A stretch of DNA of 64,000 nucleotides from Echinococcus granulosus (taxonomy: Eukaryota > Platyhelminthes > Cestoda > Cyclophyllidea > Taeniidae), in the NCBI RefSeq assembly GCF_000524195.1, contig NW_020170390.1, positions 1,521,560 through 1,585,559 of the forward strand, written 5' to 3'. Both the position numbers and the translations under genes were made by a program. Position 1 is the first letter of the stretch. Each line of letters starts with the position of its first letter. The notes beneath the pieces were generated by a model. The model saw nothing but the letters and a program-made list of their open reading frames with translations. It made no database searches and was not told the DNA's origin. Of this stretch, positions 63,761-64,000 are shown piece by piece.

Positions 63761-64000
63761 GTAAGTGACCTTTAAGCTTCCCAAATTGTTGCTAGTCATG
63801 GTCCTAAAACACTTTTTGTCATCCCACCGATTCGAAAATGAGTGATACCTAACCTAGTAGCTAAGTAAGCTATAAGACATTTGCTAAAGTGGCAAATCTA
63901 GATCTGATTGCATAAAATTCAAAGATCCGTTTGAAATATTTGCCCACCGAACCGATAACCTGCTGGAAATTGATGAGGACGAAAGGTTAAATGTCATAAA

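Overview
The window reads as nuclear DNA of an animal, most likely a parasitic flatworm and perhaps a tapeworm. The genes are heavily interrupted. Several 5'-proximal introns are tiny (30, 32 and 33 nt in the COQ6 homologue, 38 nt in SDHA, 56 nt in the first gene), while other introns run to kilobases. This two-sized intron pattern is well known from trematodes and cestodes. The sequence is moderately AT-rich and has no operons, bacterial signals or CRISPR. The taxon is inferred from gene style and protein divergence only; no database search was possible.

Layout. (1) 329-19378, plus strand: a homologue of RELCH (KIAA1468), with LisH domains, a coiled coil and HEAT repeats, a Rab11-linked adaptor of recycling endosomes. 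I could piece together about 21 exons, mostly phase-consistent. (2) 21369-24330 and 30676-34130, plus strand: two small genes of matching design. Each has a TATA box, a first exon with a signal peptide, a 45-53 nt second exon ending in LRxLxG-stop, a splice donor just after the stop, a non-coding last exon and an AATAAA. They look like a duplicated pair of neuropeptide-type precursors and are the most interesting content of the window. (3) 39449-41634, minus strand: a complete succinate dehydrogenase flavoprotein subunit (SDHA) in five exons. (4) 44444-47259, plus strand: a complete ubiquinone-biosynthesis monooxygenase COQ6 in ten exons, divergent from SDHA across 2.8 kb. Both genes serve the quinone-dependent mitochondrial chain. 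(5) 53900 to the right edge, plus strand: the 5' part of a hemicentin-like extracellular matrix protein with a signal peptide, a split von Willebrand A domain, the hemicentin-specific linker region and the first three Ig domains. The gene continues beyond the window.

The stretches between genes (24.3-30.7, 34.1-39.2 and 47.3-53.8 kb, plus one copy at 20.5 kb) carry at least eight degenerate copies of one short interspersed element, about 170-200 bp, usually ending in TATTACA. One copy is split by another inserted in the opposite direction. A 100-N assembly gap (27400-27499) lies inside another copy. No tRNA, rRNA or intact autonomous transposon was recognised.
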